NCBI GenBank assembly: GCA_944325615.1
Contig: CALVAU010000108.1
Span: 1-5,423 of the forward strand
Direction: 5' to 3'
DNA: 5,423 nucleotides
Origin: Candidatus Gastranaerophilales bacterium
GTDB lineage: Bacteria > Cyanobacteriota > Vampirovibrionia > Gastranaerophilales > Gastranaerophilaceae
In this document: piece by piece, positions 5,412 to 5,423 of the stretch
Layout of the letters: the number at the start of each line of letters is the position of its first letter
Position numbering within the stretch: position 1 is the first letter of the stretch
The notes under the pieces: generated by a model
Seen by the model: the letters and a program-made list of their open reading frames with translations, nothing else
Told to the model about the DNA's origin: nothing
The model's database searches: none
Program-made: the position numbers and the translations under genes

Positions 5412-5423
5412 TATTAAAACAAT

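Noticed and set aside
5276..5423. Riboswitch or small RNA upstream of rseP
   Set aside because: The predicted leader is only about 37 nt and unstructured. The one hairpin (5382-5411) lies upstream of the promoter, so it is better read as a neighbour's terminator.

Overview
The window is a compact, AT-rich (by eye roughly one-third GC) stretch of bacterial chromosome with five protein genes and very short intergenic gaps. It carries no sign of mobile elements, CRISPR, RNA genes or recent transfer. The gene content is housekeeping: an RlhA-type U32 rRNA hydroxylase homologue, a DciA/DUF721 replicative-helicase loader candidate, an NrnA-type DHH phosphoesterase, a YihY/BrkB-family membrane protein and an RseP-type site-2 protease. 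DciA, a U32 protein and RseP together at low GC would suit a Gram-negative-type lineage such as gut Gastranaerophilales/Melainabacteria. That placement is inference only; a low-GC Firmicute-like or other candidate phylum is not excluded.

Layout. The left edge cuts the rlhA-like gene (1-1596, +), whose first ~75-85 residues are missing. It converges on dciA (1593-1928, -), and the two stop codons share the palindrome TTAA. A 49-bp divergent gap (1929-1977) holds a near-symmetric -10 element that could serve dciA leftward and nrnA rightward. nrnA (1978-2943, +) has no Shine-Dalgarno and its predicted transcript start falls on its ATG, so it may be leaderless. yihY (2946-3842, +) follows 2 bp later and is probably cotranscribed. 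A strong bidirectional terminator (3854-3889) separates it from convergent rseP (3908-5275, -). The last 148 bp hold an rseP promoter and ribosome binding site, and an inverted repeat that probably ends a neighbouring transcription unit beyond the window.

How the genes relate. They do not form one pathway: the functions are rRNA modification, replication initiation, nano-RNA/pAp turnover, a membrane protein of unknown role, and envelope proteolysis. The only likely operon is nrnA-yihY. I see no new multi-gene system. The most interesting points are a ~100-residue insertion in the RseP PDZ region with a partial LysM-like signature, and the compact dciA/nrnA control region.
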